Shown: positions 20,579 to 31,842, numbered from the stretch's first letter. The stretch is DNA of 64,000 nt from Methylophilales bacterium HTCC2181 (GCA_000168995.1 AAUX01000001.1:682001-746000); one strand, 5' to 3'. Program-made: numbers and translations. The notes: generated from the letters alone by a model not told the origin.

Positions 20579-21859
20579 ATGTTAGATATCAATCAATTAA
20601 GAAATGAACTAGATGAGGTGAGCTTAAGATTAAAATCTAGAGGCTTCAAATTCGATGCTGCATTATTTACTGATTTAGAAACACAAAGAAAGGTGCATCA
20701 AGTTAAGGCTCAGGAGCTTCAAGAAAAAAGAAATGATATTTCTAAGAAAATAGGAATAGAGAAATCCAAGGGTAACGAAGCAACAGATCTTATGGCAGAT
20801 GTAACGCAAATTAACGAGTCATTAAAAGAGCAGAATGACGCTTTAACCTTTATTCAAAAGCAAATCCATGACTATCTGCTCAAGGTGCCTAACTTACCCC
20901 ATAAATCCGTGCCTCAAGGGCTTACTGAAGATGATAATGTGATAGTTAGGGAGTTGGGTGAAAAAAAATTGTTTGATTTTGAGGTTAAAGACCATGTTGA
21001 TTTAGGGCACCCCCTTGGTCTTGATTTTGATATGGGAATCAAGTTATCAGGTGCTAGATTTGCAGTAATACGATCCAACTTAGCTCTGCTCCATAGAGCC
21101 CTTGGCCAATTTATGTTGGATACCCACACAAGAGAGCATAATTACGAGGAATGCTATACACCTTATCTGGTAAATAATGAGTCGCTCCTAGGAACCGGCC
21201 AGTTACCTAAGTTTGAAGAAGATCTTTTCAATACTAAAAAAGGCGGTAGTGAAGATAATCTTTTCTTAATCCCAACTGGTGAGGTGCCACTTACTAACTT
21301 TGTTAGAGACGTTATTGTAGATAAAAATGAACTACCGATTAGGCTAACAGCACTAACACCGTGCTTTAGATCAGAGGCAGGGTCATATGGTAAAGATACC
21401 AGAGGGATGATAAGACAGCATCAATTTGATAAGGTGGAGATGGTACAAATAGCTCACCCAGAGAGCAGCTATGAAGCCTTGGATGAGATGCTAGGCCACG
21501 CAGAAAGTATTATGCAAAAACTTGCCCTTCCATATAGAGTTATATCGCTATGCGCAGGGGATATGGGGTTCGGAGCAACCAAAACTTTTGATATTGAGGT
21601 TTGGGTGCCATCACAGAATTGTTATAGAGAAATATCATCAGTATCTAATTGTGAGGACTTCCAAGCCAGAAGACTTAAAGCAAGATTCCGTGATAACGAC
21701 AAGAAAAATAAATTCCTACATACATTGAATGGCTCTGGTGTCGCAGTAGGAAGGGCTATGGTCGCTGTAATGGAGAACTATCAACTTAAGAATGGTGATA
21801 TCGAGGTGCCGGAAGTATTGATTCCATATATGGGGGGTATAAAAGTCATTACCAGCTAA
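20579..21859 (+). CDS. serS: Seryl-tRNA synthetase
   Basis: Charges tRNA(Ser), and tRNA(Sec) where present. The N-terminal ~100 residues form the long antiparallel coiled-coil tRNA arm. The class II motif 2 region [15 protein letters not shown] and motif 3 [17 protein letters not shown] are intact. The length of 426 residues is typical. It is the last gene of the rightward ftsK group and meets the convergent rpiA with a 3-base gap. I see no T-box or terminator. Confidence 0.97.
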   Translation: MLDINQLRNELDEVSLRLKSRGFKFDAALFTDLETQRKVHQVKAQELQEKRNDISKKIGIEKSKGNEATDLMADVTQINESLKEQNDALTFIQKQIHDYLLKVPNLPHKSVPQGLTEDDNVIVRELGEKKLFDFEVKDHVDLGHPLGLDFDMGIKLSGARFAVIRSNLALLHRALGQFMLDTHTREHNYEECYTPYLVNNESLLGTGQLPKFEEDLFNTKKGGSEDNLFLIPTGEVPLTNFVRDVIVDKNELPIRLTALTPCFRSEAGSYGKDTRGMIRQHQFDKVEMVQIAHPESSYEALDEMLGHAESIMQKLALPYRVISLCAGDMGFGATKTFDIEVWVPSQNCYREISSVSNCEDFQARRLKARFRDNDKKNKFLHTLNGSGVAVGRAMVAVMENYQLKNGDIEVPEVLIPYMGGIKVITS

Positions 21860-21862
21860 AAA

Positions 21863-22537
21863 TTAGGTAGTGATTTTTGTAATCTGACCGTTGCTAGCAA
21901 TTAGGGCAAGCCCACACATATCTATAAATAAGCCATGCTCAAATACGCCAGGAATACTTGCGATTTCATCTCCTAGCTTTTTAAGGTTTGTTTCGTTAAA
22001 TTCACAGTCTAAAACGTAATTCCCATAGGAGGTTATTGCAAAAGCATTTTTAGTTAGATTTTCTCTTACCTCACATTTTATTGCTAATTTTTCAACAAGA
22101 ATTTTAGTTATTTTCCATGCAATTGGCGTTATTTCAATAGGAATTGAATACTTTTCACCGATTTTAGATACAATCTTTGATTGATCGCCTATCACTATAA
22201 AGCTCTTGCTGGCTCTTGCCAGAATTTTCTCACGGACTAAATCGTAGCCCCTGCCTTTGAGAATGTCTAAATTTTCTGTGATTTCATCAGCACCATCTAT
22301 ATATAAATCAAGCTCGGTTATCTGGTCTATAGAAATGTAATTTAATCCTGCGGCATTAGCTTTTTCATGAGTTGATGTTGAGCTTGCGACAACTTTTATA
22401 TTGAGCGATTCAGCAGAAATCTTTTTAGCAAGAGCGTTAATAAATATATCAGCCGTTGATCCTGTCCCAAGACCTACGATACTGTTATTTTTAACATAAT
22501 CAAGAGCCGCGTCTGCAACTAATTCTTTATCGTTCAT
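21863..22537 (-). CDS. rpiA: Ribose-5-phosphate isomerase A
   Basis: Interconverts ribose-5-phosphate and ribulose-5-phosphate in the pentose phosphate pathway. The GLGTGSTA loop is at residues 22-29. DGADEI carries the catalytic aspartates, and KGRGYDLVREKILA provides the conserved lysine. The length of 224 residues is normal. It is transcribed alone, diverging from mfd across a 61-base gap that contains a TATAAT (22567-22572) in the mfd direction. Confidence 0.95.
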   Translation of the reverse strand: MNDKELVADAALDYVKNNSIVGLGTGSTADIFINALAKKISAESLNIKVVASSTSTHEKANAAGLNYISIDQITELDLYIDGADEITENLDILKGRGYDLVREKILARASKSFIVIGDQSKIVSKIGEKYSIPIEITPIAWKITKILVEKLAIKCEVRENLTKNAFAITSYGNYVLDCEFNETNLKKLGDEIASIPGVFEHGLFIDMCGLALIASNGQITKITT

Positions 22538-22598
22538 GTTTATCCGTTTATTTGTTAATTCATGTTTATAATACTTCCTTAAAAATAGATAGCAAACA

Positions 22599-25500
22599 AT
22601 GTCAGCATCTTTAGTTAATAGTTCTCTGGGAAATAGTTTCCATATTAATTCTAATACTTCTCAAAGCTTTGAGATTGGTAGGCTTTTCTGTGATCACCTG
22701 GAATCCAGTGGGAAATCTTTAAATATTTTTACCGCTAGTGTATTTGAGGCAACAAGACTTAAGGAAGAGATATCATGGTTTTTTCCTAAGCTTAAGGTGA
22801 ATCATTTACCAGACTGGGAAACACTTCCGTATGACCAAATATCTCCTCATCCTGACCTTATATCTGAGCGATTATTAACTCTTTATGAGATGACTCAAAA
22901 AGAATTTGATATAAATTTACTTCCGCTATCCACTTCCTTACATTTTTTACCTCCACGCTCATATATAGAGCAATTCAGCTTTAATTTTAAAACAGGCCAG
23001 GATGTTGATATTAATGCCTTTAAAAATAGATTGGTTGAGAATGGTTACCTGTATGTAGATAAAGTTTTGAATCCAGGTGAATTTGCTATGCGTGGAGGCA
23101 TCATTGATCTTTACCCAATGGGATCTATAGTTCCGTATAGAATTGATTTTTTTGACAACGAAATTGATTCAATAAGAACTTTTGATGTCGATACTCAACG
23201 AAGCCTTTACCCAACTAATAAAATAAAATTACTTCCAGCTAGGGAGTGTCCCTTAGATGAGAATGGTATTAGTACATTTAGACAAAACTATCGCGAAAGG
23301 TTTGAGGGTGACCTTGCCAAATCAAATCTTTACAAGAGCATTAGTAAAGGCACTCCCTTTGCTGGTATGGAATGGTACCTACCATTATTTTTTGATGGAA
23401 TGGACTCAATATTTGATTACCTTGATAAGGATGATCTAGTGATCCAAATGGGCGATTTATCGAAGTCAGCAGAGAGCTATTGGTCTGAAGCGGAAAGCAG
23501 ATTTCGTTTGTATGCATACGATGCAGAAAGACCTATTTTGCAGCCAAAAGATTTACTAATTTCACCAGATGATTTTTTCAAGAAAATTAAGCAGCATGAA
23601 GAGATTAAAAAGACAAAGCATGCCCCTGAAAATATTGCTATTGTTGCTATTGATAGGGATGTCTCGCCTCCATTAGACAGGCTGAAAACTTTTATTAAAT
23701 GTACAGCTAAAAGAATTCTTATCTGTGCTGAAGGACTTGGTCGTAGAGAGTCACTTTTTGAGCTATTGAATCAGTCATCTATTGATTTTAGTGTTGTAGA
23801 AAGTTGGGATGATTTTGTGGCTTCTAGTGAAAAGATCAGCTTAATAACAAGCCCAATCCACCAAGGCTTTATCCAAAAAGACTATGTAGTTATAACTGAA
23901 AATGAAATTTTCCCTAATTTTGTTCGGCAAACTAAAAAAACAAGAAGAAACAAAAGCTTTAATAATGACGGAATTGTTAAGGATCTTACTGAGTTAAGTA
24001 TAGGGGATCCAGTAGTCCATGAACAGCATGGAGTAGGAAGATACCAGGGCTTAGTTGATCTAGATTATGGCGATGGTATGACAGAATTTTTAGTGCTCCA
24101 CTACGACAAGCAAGATAAGCTATATGTTCCTGTTTCACAGCTTCATTTAGTTTCGCGATATTCCGGAGGCCCTGCAGAGTCAGCCCCTATTCATAAGTTG
24201 GGCAGTGGCTCGTGGGAAAAATCTAAGAAAAGAGCTCTTTTACAAATACATGATACCGCAGCAGAACTGTTGGATTTGTATGCTAAAAGGTCACTACAGA
24301 GAGGATATAGCTCAAAAATAAACCTTAATGATTACGTCAGCTTTGTTGAGGGCTTTCCTTTCGAGGAAACGGTGGATCAAAAAGAAGCTATTGAGCGTGT
24401 AATAGAGGATATGGAGTCTGCCCGTCCGATGGATCGACTTATTTGTGGTGATGTTGGGTTTGGGAAGACAGAAGTCGCACTCAGAGCGGCGTTTATTTCA
24501 GTATTAAATGGTAAGCAAGCCATTGTTTTGGTCCCAACAACCCTTCTTGCCGAGCAACATTTTAATAATTTCAGCGATCGATTCGCGAAGTGGCCCATAA
24601 AGATAGAAGAGATATCAAGATTTAAATCAAAAAAACAACAGCTCGAATCTCTTGAGAAGTTAGAGGAGGGTAAAATAGATATTATTATCGGAACCCACAG
24701 ACTTCTTCAGCCGGATATTAAATTTAAAGACCTTGGTTTGGTTGTTATAGACGAAGAACATAGATTTGGTGTCAGGCAAAAGGAAAAACTAAAAGCCTTT
24801 AGGAGGAATGTTGATGTCCTTGCTTTAACAGCAACACCAATCCCTAGAACATTATCAATGGCAATGGAGGGCCTGAGAGAGTTCTCCGTTATAGCAACAC
24901 CACCACAAAAAAGATTATCAATTAAAACGTTCGTTGTAAATCATAGTCAGGGAATTATAAAAGAGGCTGTTGCCAGAGAGTTCAACAGGGGAGGGCAAAT
25001 CTATTTTTTGCATAATGAAGTTAATACTATTCAATCTATGCATGAAAAGTTGTCCGCACTGCTTCCCGATGCAAAAATTGGAGTTGCACATGGGCAGCTC
25101 CAAGAAAAAGAACTTGAGCGCGTAATGCAAGATTTCCATCAACAAAGAATTAATGTACTTTTGTGCTCAACTATTATTGAAACTGGTATTGATATACCTA
25201 CAGCAAATACCATTATTATGAATCGAGCCGATAAGTTTGGCCTAGCACAGCTTCACCAATTAAGAGGAAGGGTTGGTAGGTCGCATCACCAAGCCTATGC
25301 ATACCTATTGATTGATGAGGAGAGGAAATTAACATCAAATGCTAAAAAACGTCTTGAGGCAATCCAGCTAATGGAAGATTTAGGGGCAGGTTACCATCTT
25401 GCTATGCATGACTTGGAAATTAGGGGTGCGGGCGAGCTTTTAGGAGATAATCAAAGTGGGCAGATGCATGAAATTGGCTTTAGTTTGTATATGGATATGT

Positions 25501-26000
25501 TAAATCATGCTATCAAACAGCTTAAGAAGGGGGAAAAGCTTGATCTGGATTTACCCCTTGCCTCAAATAAGGAGATTAATTTACACACTCCGGCAATTCT
25601 TACTCAAGCATACTGCCAAAATACTAATGAAAGGCTTATTATTTATAAGAGACTTTCAAGTTGTAAAACACGCGACCAACTCAAAGAGTTAAAAGAAGAG
25701 CTGGTGGATAGATTTGGTGTTATGCCAGTCCAAACAAAAAACTTAATACTCTTCCACGAACTAAGGATTGATTTGATATCAACTGATGTCATAAAGATCG
25801 ACTCAAGTCAGACAATCACAGAAATTACTTTTAAAAATAATGCTGATATAGATCCAATACAAATGATAGATCTGTTGCAAAATGATCGTCGATTTAAGAT
25901 GAATGGCCCTGACAGAATTAAAATTACCGCCTCGATAAATGATACCTCTGATAGGGTGGCATTTATCATAAAGACATTAAATCAGTTAAAGAGTAATTAA
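22599..26000 (+). CDS. mfd: Transcription-repair coupling factor Mfd
   Basis: Removes RNA polymerase stalled at lesions and recruits UvrA. Domains visible: a UvrB-homology N-terminal module (to about residue 340), the RNA-polymerase-interacting domain with PVVHEQHGVGRYQGL near residue 470, and a RecG-like SF2 motor. The motor has Walker A GDVGFGKTEVALRAAF, the DEEH box VVIDEEHRFGVRQKEKL and TATPIPRTL. A C-terminal TRCF domain follows. The length of 1133 residues is close to the E. coli 1148. Its last 15 bases overlap the convergent AddA-like gene. Confidence 0.97.
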   Translation: MSASLVNSSLGNSFHINSNTSQSFEIGRLFCDHLESSGKSLNIFTASVFEATRLKEEISWFFPKLKVNHLPDWETLPYDQISPHPDLISERLLTLYEMTQKEFDINLLPLSTSLHFLPPRSYIEQFSFNFKTGQDVDINAFKNRLVENGYLYVDKVLNPGEFAMRGGIIDLYPMGSIVPYRIDFFDNEIDSIRTFDVDTQRSLYPTNKIKLLPARECPLDENGISTFRQNYRERFEGDLAKSNLYKSISKGTPFAGMEWYLPLFFDGMDSIFDYLDKDDLVIQMGDLSKSAESYWSEAESRFRLYAYDAERPILQPKDLLISPDDFFKKIKQHEEIKKTKHAPENIAIVAIDRDVSPPLDRLKTFIKCTAKRILICAEGLGRRESLFELLNQSSIDFSVVESWDDFVASSEKISLITSPIHQGFIQKDYVVITENEIFPNFVRQTKKTRRNKSFNNDGIVKDLTELSIGDPVVHEQHGVGRYQGLVDLDYGDGMTEFLVLHYDKQDKLYVPVSQLHLVSRYSGGPAESAPIHKLGSGSWEKSKKRALLQIHDTAAELLDLYAKRSLQRGYSSKINLNDYVSFVEGFPFEETVDQKEAIERVIEDMESARPMDRLICGDVGFGKTEVALRAAFISVLNGKQAIVLVPTTLLAEQHFNNFSDRFAKWPIKIEEISRFKSKKQQLESLEKLEEGKIDIIIGTHRLLQPDIKFKDLGLVVIDEEHRFGVRQKEKLKAFRRNVDVLALTATPIPRTLSMAMEGLREFSVIATPPQKRLSIKTFVVNHSQGIIKEAVAREFNRGGQIYFLHNEVNTIQSMHEKLSALLPDAKIGVAHGQLQEKELERVMQDFHQQRINVLLCSTIIETGIDIPTANTIIMNRADKFGLAQLHQLRGRVGRSHHQAYAYLLIDEERKLTSNAKKRLEAIQLMEDLGAGYHLAMHDLEIRGAGELLGDNQSGQMHEIGFSLYMDMLNHAIKQLKKGEKLDLDLPLASNKEINLHTPAILTQAYCQNTNERLIIYKRLSSCKTRDQLKELKEELVDRFGVMPVQTKNLILFHELRIDLISTDVIKIDSSQTITEITFKNNADIDPIQMIDLLQNDRRFKMNGPDRIKITASINDTSDRVAFIIKTLNQLKSN

Positions 26001-29000
26001 CTTACCTTTCGGAGCAAAATATATGGCTTTTTTAATTGGGTACTTATTGTCATAAAGAGATTCATAGACACTCATTTGGCCAGTATGTTTTTTTACCTCA
26101 GTAATTAAATCCTTATCACTGAATAAGATTTTATAGTCAATAACCCATCTTGTATTATCGTTAATAAAGGATCGGTCGGGTACCCGAACCTCTAGCGTGC
26201 CACCAAGTCTAATTAAGTGCTGAAGCTCTATTTGATCGTCCTCATGAACAGCATAAATCCACTGCCCATCCTCAGTATTACATAGAGAGAGTAAAGATTT
26301 CTTTATGACATCAAGTGCCATTGTTATTTCTTCTTTTTTGTAATCTTTCTTTATAAATAAAGCCTGAATATAATCTAACTTATTACTTAATATATAATTT
26401 ATATCTAATTGTTTTTTAATAATTAATTTAAAGTATTGATGAATAATAGTGCCAGTATATGTGTAAATATTATCATGATCTGGTTTGAGTTCTTTACCCA
26501 AAATTTTATCAAAAATATGAGTATCTGTTATTTCATTCGCCTTTAAACTATCAGTTTTAATTCGCCGTAATTTTGGCTGATAACTTTCATAACTAACCGA
26601 TTTCTCATCTTCCACTCTTTTACTATCAATAAATTTCCATTGGTTACAATCTTTAATTATAGGCTCCAATATTTTTAGTAAACTATCAGACCTGGCATTA
26701 TATTCTCCATCTTTATTCGGCTTTACGGTACCAATTAAATGGCAATCTTCTATTGATCGACTGATACCAACATAAAGAAGCCTTACACGCTCATTCTTAA
26801 GCCTTAAAGTTTCTTTTGATTGTTGGTAGTCATAAAGATTACTATCATCTACCTTGAAGTTATTAATCGATAAAATATCTTTATCTATAGCAATTAGTGA
26901 TTGCCCATCATTTTTTAGTGGTTGCCCCAGTCCCGGTATGATAACGCTTTCAAACTCCATGCCCTTTGCTTTATGGATAGTCATAAAAAGTATTTCCTTG
27001 CTTGCTTTATCGTTTGATTGGCTACTTGTGTGTATATTTTCTATCAGTCTTTCTAGGAGCTTAAAGTCGATTGACAGTGGGGTGCTAGCTTTATCGATGT
27101 TATCTAGAAATGTATCAATGTAAACAATATCATTTGGATCAAGCAGTAACTCTTCCCCATTAAGCTGCCTCCAAATAGACTCGATAAAAAATCTATGTGC
27201 AATTCTTCCACGATTTTGTATGTTACGTTCAACAACCTTTTTGAAAAAATTAAGCCGAACAAGGCCATCTGCGGATAAATTTGATAATGATTCCTGACGG
27301 TTTATGATTTCCCAGGAGGACATATCTGAACAGTCCTCAAAAAGCACACAAAGATCTTTCAGGGTAAGTCCGCACCATGGTGCCCTTAAAGTTGCTATCC
27401 AGCTGATCTTGTCACTTAGATCATAAAGAGCTTTTGTTAATGATAAAATATCCTGAAAAGACTGCTTGTCTTGTAGGTTATCAATTTCCGTTGTAACTAA
27501 TTTAAAGCCATTGGGAATCTGTTTTCGATGAAAAATACTTAGTATCTCTCTTAAATGAGATCGGTTTCGAGCAAGGACAGCAATTTGCGATAACTTCGAG
27601 TCTTTACATATATTAACAATAAGGTCATACACGTAGGTAGCTTCATTTGCTTTATTGGCTGAAGCTTTCCTGAAACCCTTTAGCATATGAAAGTGAATAC
27701 CAGTCCCAATATCATCATTTTTTGGATCTGATTTACAAGGGTTATACTTTATTAGACCCTTATCAACGTCATCTTTTAATCCAAATGTTTTTCTATATTC
27801 AGTATTTAGCCAATGACAGATTCTTTTACTTGAGCGAAAGTTAACAGTTAGTTCAAGGCTAATTGGTCTGAGGTCCCCGACCCCATTAGTTTGCATTTCC
27901 TTAAAGAGCCTTACCTCTGCCTTTCTAAACCGGTAAATGGATTGCATTGGGTCACCTACAACAAAAAAAGATTTTTTTGGATTTCCAGAAAAGTTATCAG
28001 TAAGGCTTTTAATAAATTTAACTTGAGCTTCGTTCGTATCTTGATACTCGTCTACTAGAATGTGAGAGATTTGATTGTCCATTATCTCTGCAACTGATGT
28101 TTGTTGTAAGGTGAGCGTTGCATATCTTAAAGCTTGAGTAAAATCCATAGTTTTTGTAATAAGAAATATTTTTGATAGATGGGTATCTAAATTTGAGAGC
28201 AGGTCGGCAGCGGCTGTTATTACTGAAGGGAAAATATCCCCAATTTTTTTAGCATAAATAACATTATAAATACTACTTAAATTATTAATTTCATTGGTTT
28301 TATTTTCAATAATTTTTTTAAGTTTAGCCTTATGAATTTCACTTTCTTCATCGGCTGAAAACCCCATTCTTTTATCAAATGACTTCCTAATAGATCCAGC
28401 TCCATCATTAGTTAATACTAGTTTTCCGAATGCAATCCAGAAGTTGATATCATCTGGTTTGTATAAGAACTGAATTTTAGGCGAAGCGTTATGTATATAG
28501 ATGAGGATGTTCTCAATATCTTTTATTTCGTCTATAGAGAAGGCCTCACTAAAACTATCAACGTATTCTTTAACCTCATTTTGATAGTAGTCATATGTTT
28601 TTTTCTCTATTTCTTTGCAGCTCGATGCTTTGTAATCTTTTACTACGTCGATCCATTGATCTCTTTTTTTAAGAAGTTCGATTAGGTAGCTTTTGATTTT
28701 TTTTGTATCGTAGTTTAAGAATGTAATTAACTCCATGTCATTTTCATTCATTTCCAGTATCGTTCTTTTAGCAGCTTCCTCATACTGCTCGCTAGGGTCT
28801 TCAGTAATGTTGGCAAAAAATGAACTACTTAGAATAGGAGCCTTTCTTATTATCTTTGATGCTAAGCTATCAATTGTTATAATATCCATGCTTTCTATAA
28901 AGTTGGCTTCCCAGCCTCTGTTGATAGCATTTTCTTTAGCTTTTAATGCTAGCGTTCTTACTTCATCATTTATTTTATTTTCATTCTTACCCATCACATC

Positions 29001-29210
29001 TATTAATTTACGTCGCATTTGTGCGGCAGCTTTCTTAGTGAATGTTATTGCTATAATTTCACTTGGTTTTTCTATGATTGTTAACAACTTAAGAATTCTT
29101 GTTACAAGCAGAGTTGTTTTACCTGATCCTGCAGGAGCATTTACTACAAATGACTGAAGTGGGTTTGTTGCCCGCTCCCTTACTTGGTAATCTGAGGGTT
29201 TATTTTCCAT
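25986..29210 (-). CDS. AddA-like UvrD/RecB-family helicase-nuclease
   Basis: Large (1074 residues) SF1 helicase with a C-terminal PD-(D/E)XK nuclease domain, probably the motor of a double-strand-break end-processing complex equivalent to AddAB/RecBCD. Motifs: Walker A APAGSGKTTLL (about residues 25-35), DEYQDTNEAQ (motif II), GDPMQSIYRFRKAE (motif III), TIHKAKGMEFE (motif V) and RLLYVGISR (motif VI). Near the C-terminus WVIDYKI supplies the nuclease aspartate and lysine. Its start overlaps the AddB-like gene by 11 bases, so the two are coupled. No recB, recC or recD is visible nearby. The exact family name (AddA or the proteobacterial AddA-like clade) is uncertain. Confidence 0.85.
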   Translation of the reverse strand: MENKPSDYQVRERATNPLQSFVVNAPAGSGKTTLLVTRILKLLTIIEKPSEIIAITFTKKAAAQMRRKLIDVMGKNENKINDEVRTLALKAKENAINRGWEANFIESMDIITIDSLASKIIRKAPILSSSFFANITEDPSEQYEEAAKRTILEMNENDMELITFLNYDTKKIKSYLIELLKKRDQWIDVVKDYKASSCKEIEKKTYDYYQNEVKEYVDSFSEAFSIDEIKDIENILIYIHNASPKIQFLYKPDDINFWIAFGKLVLTNDGAGSIRKSFDKRMGFSADEESEIHKAKLKKIIENKTNEINNLSSIYNVIYAKKIGDIFPSVITAAADLLSNLDTHLSKIFLITKTMDFTQALRYATLTLQQTSVAEIMDNQISHILVDEYQDTNEAQVKFIKSLTDNFSGNPKKSFFVVGDPMQSIYRFRKAEVRLFKEMQTNGVGDLRPISLELTVNFRSSKRICHWLNTEYRKTFGLKDDVDKGLIKYNPCKSDPKNDDIGTGIHFHMLKGFRKASANKANEATYVYDLIVNICKDSKLSQIAVLARNRSHLREILSIFHRKQIPNGFKLVTTEIDNLQDKQSFQDILSLTKALYDLSDKISWIATLRAPWCGLTLKDLCVLFEDCSDMSSWEIINRQESLSNLSADGLVRLNFFKKVVERNIQNRGRIAHRFFIESIWRQLNGEELLLDPNDIVYIDTFLDNIDKASTPLSIDFKLLERLIENIHTSSQSNDKASKEILFMTIHKAKGMEFESVIIPGLGQPLKNDGQSLIAIDKDILSINNFKVDDSNLYDYQQSKETLRLKNERVRLLYVGISRSIEDCHLIGTVKPNKDGEYNARSDSLLKILEPIIKDCNQWKFIDSKRVEDEKSVSYESYQPKLRRIKTDSLKANEITDTHIFDKILGKELKPDHDNIYTYTGTIIHQYFKLIIKKQLDINYILSNKLDYIQALFIKKDYKKEEITMALDVIKKSLLSLCNTEDGQWIYAVHEDDQIELQHLIRLGGTLEVRVPDRSFINDNTRWVIDYKILFSDKDLITEVKKHTGQMSVYESLYDNKYPIKKAIYFAPKGKLITL

Positions 29211-31842
29211 CTACTTCCTCTTCAAACTGCCTTTTTTTGTCACCTAGTCGTAAAATTGACTTAACACTACAATAATCTAGATCTTTTTGGTCAGTAAAAG
29301 TAATGCTTGCATCGCCTTTAAGAAATCCTGATGCGGCATTAAAGATTTGTTCTTGCCAGCTAGGTATTAGATGCTCCCACGATATTTTTTTGCTTAATAC
29401 TAGATCTCCATCAGGTGGTAATTGAATATGAGAGGTTAATCCATATATCTTTTGGTCGTTAATGCTTACCTTAGCTATGCCAATAGCGCTCAGGTTTTTT
29501 ATTTCAGAATATGCTGCATACAGAGGTAGTTGAAGACTCTTTATCGTTCCTTGATAGTCAGATAGGTTAGGTGTTGTAGATCCTGTTTTATAATCAATAA
29601 CAATCATTGAGCCATCGGTATACTCATCAACTCTGTCAATTTTAAGTTTGAATGATAGGCGGCCGATATTTGCAGTGAAGGCTTTTTCAGTAGAACTTAC
29701 CTTAAATATTCCTCTATGATTTTTTTCATAAGATAGCCAGTTGAAAAGCAAACGATTAAAGTAGTTACTTTGTACCTTTATCTGAAAAGGAGAGAGGAAT
29801 GGCAGCGATGCTTCAAGAGTCTTTAATTTCCCCTCAATAATTTGGGTAATATTATTTTTTATTTGTTCATCAGACATACTTTTCAGCACTTCACTATTCT
29901 TATATTTTCTCCAAAAAGCTTCTAAAAGCTCATGAGCTATTGTTCCTCTAGCCATTGGCGACAATTCCTCAACTTCATCCTCTTGAGATTTGAAAGCCCC
30001 TAGCCGATTTTCATAAAATGCCCATGCCGGACATTTTTGAAAATTTTCTAAACATGCGGTACCTCTAGAGATCTTCTTTTCACCAGTAACTTCGGGTGCA
30101 TAATTATCTAGTATAAAATCTACATCATTTAATGATTTTTTACCCTCAATTCTTTTTTTAGTAATTAAGCCTTCTTTTATATCCGAGAAATAATTATTGC
30201 TACAGAATAGGGGGTTTCCATCCTCATCAGTTTGTGAGAATGATATTGTAAGATTAGGACCAAATTTTTTTAATCTATCTTGGTGAACGGTATTAATTTG
30301 TTTATAGTATTCCTCGTCAAAAATATGATATTTTTTTTGAAGTTTCATAGGTAGCAACGAGTTAAACATTAACTTTCCTGGCCAATGATTATCATTCATA
30401 TTCATGAGCCATATAGCATCGTATTCTTTGATCGGATTTTCGTAAAATCCTTTTATATCTATAAGCGACTGACCATCTTTTTTTGGAGCAGGCCAGCTTT
30501 CTAGGTGTATGAAAAGAAGCTTCAGGAATGTTTTAAATTCAATCAATCCATCCACTACTTCGTTATTTTTTAATTGATGTAAAGAGGCATATAAAGAATT
30601 TAAATTATTGATTTCAAATGATAATAAAAAATTTATTTCTGAAAATTTAATTTCATTCCACAATGCTTCTATTTGATAGACCCACTCCCTTAATCGTAAC
30701 GATTTACTCCATAACTTCCGATATTTCTTTAAAATTTTCAGAGTATCTTTGAGTGAATCAAGCTCTAGGTCTTTTAACTTCGGGTCATTGTCAATTATAT
30801 GTTGTATTGAGTGAATAGAATAAGATGGATTGTTTTTTAATTTAAGGTAATTACCTAACTTCTCTCTTTCAGCATAAAATCTATTGTCTATCCAGTTATT
30901 AAACAACAAGCATTCGTAGATAATTTTAGGCTTTATCATTTGGGCTTGTTGGGTTAACTCTAATAATTGTAATCCAGCTCTTATTATTGGCTCGCTTGTT
31001 AACGGTCTTTGTAGATCTGAGTCATAAATACTCTCCTTACTTAAGTTTTTAAATATTTCAGGATTCACTTCCCTGTTAATTTTATTTTGTAAATTTATTT
31101 GTACTTTGCTTAACACAGGACTAATTATCAATAATTTTCTCGCACCTTCAGCTACTTTTGTTTTGACCCACTGGGTAACTCCTAACATCTCCAAGTCTGG
31201 TTTTGCGTAACTCTTTTCTTGTCTATTTTGTTTAATATCCTCTTTTTTAAAGTGAGATATTTGATTGGCTTCCTGCAAAACCTTAAGAAGTTTTTCGTAT
31301 AGAGGAGTGTTGTTATCAAAACCGGCAAAGAGAATATTATTTTCACTAACAACCTTGTATTCCTTTTGTTGTTTGATAAATAGCTCAATAAATGATAACC
31401 GACTTAAAACCCTTTTTTTACTGCAGTATTTATTGAACTCCTTAAGCCACTCATATAGAAAGGTACTCTCCTTAGATAAGCTAGCTTCCTTTAATTCGTC
31501 CATGCTTATTTGATAGTTTTTGATGATTTGGTCTGCACTCAACGCTTCTTGCACTATGGCGTCAGTATCTAAAAGGGAGTAATCTCTTTTATTCAAGTCT
31601 TCATCAATTATAACTTTCCACAGCATACTTTCTTCTATGCCCGATAAAATCACCCGTGATTCGTTTATTGGTGCTGCTGCCATACAAAATTCTTGGTATT
31701 GTTCTACGAGCCAATCGTTCAACGTGCTAATAGTAGGGAGAGGGATTGACTCCTTTTCAATTAAATTTTCAAATATTAGGCGAATATCATTAACTTGATT
31801 TTTAGTCTGGCATAGAATGACATTGTAGGTTTTATTAATCAT
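29200..31842 (-). CDS. AddB-like PD-(D/E)XK nuclease (probable DNA repair protein)
   Basis: An 880-residue partner of the downstream helicase. The N-terminal two-thirds resemble the inactive helicase scaffold of AddB, with no Walker A. The C-terminal third holds the full RecB-type nuclease set: GTIAHELLEAF (His motif), LKIDRVDEY (Asp), VIDYKTGS (D-x-K core) and QLPLYAAY. One cysteine pair flanks the nuclease (FQKCPAWAF and DLDYCS), fewer than the four cysteines of Fe-S AddB proteins. It resembles the family annotated as 'probable DNA repair protein' in Proteobacteria. It heads a two-gene leftward operon divergent from greB. Confidence 0.82.
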   Translation of the reverse strand: MINKTYNVILCQTKNQVNDIRLIFENLIEKESIPLPTISTLNDWLVEQYQEFCMAAAPINESRVILSGIEESMLWKVIIDEDLNKRDYSLLDTDAIVQEALSADQIIKNYQISMDELKEASLSKESTFLYEWLKEFNKYCSKKRVLSRLSFIELFIKQQKEYKVVSENNILFAGFDNNTPLYEKLLKVLQEANQISHFKKEDIKQNRQEKSYAKPDLEMLGVTQWVKTKVAEGARKLLIISPVLSKVQINLQNKINREVNPEIFKNLSKESIYDSDLQRPLTSEPIIRAGLQLLELTQQAQMIKPKIIYECLLFNNWIDNRFYAEREKLGNYLKLKNNPSYSIHSIQHIIDNDPKLKDLELDSLKDTLKILKKYRKLWSKSLRLREWVYQIEALWNEIKFSEINFLLSFEINNLNSLYASLHQLKNNEVVDGLIEFKTFLKLLFIHLESWPAPKKDGQSLIDIKGFYENPIKEYDAIWLMNMNDNHWPGKLMFNSLLPMKLQKKYHIFDEEYYKQINTVHQDRLKKFGPNLTISFSQTDEDGNPLFCSNNYFSDIKEGLITKKRIEGKKSLNDVDFILDNYAPEVTGEKKISRGTACLENFQKCPAWAFYENRLGAFKSQEDEVEELSPMARGTIAHELLEAFWRKYKNSEVLKSMSDEQIKNNITQIIEGKLKTLEASLPFLSPFQIKVQSNYFNRLLFNWLSYEKNHRGIFKVSSTEKAFTANIGRLSFKLKIDRVDEYTDGSMIVIDYKTGSTTPNLSDYQGTIKSLQLPLYAAYSEIKNLSAIGIAKVSINDQKIYGLTSHIQLPPDGDLVLSKKISWEHLIPSWQEQIFNAASGFLKGDASITFTDQKDLDYCSVKSILRLGDKKRQFEEEVDGK

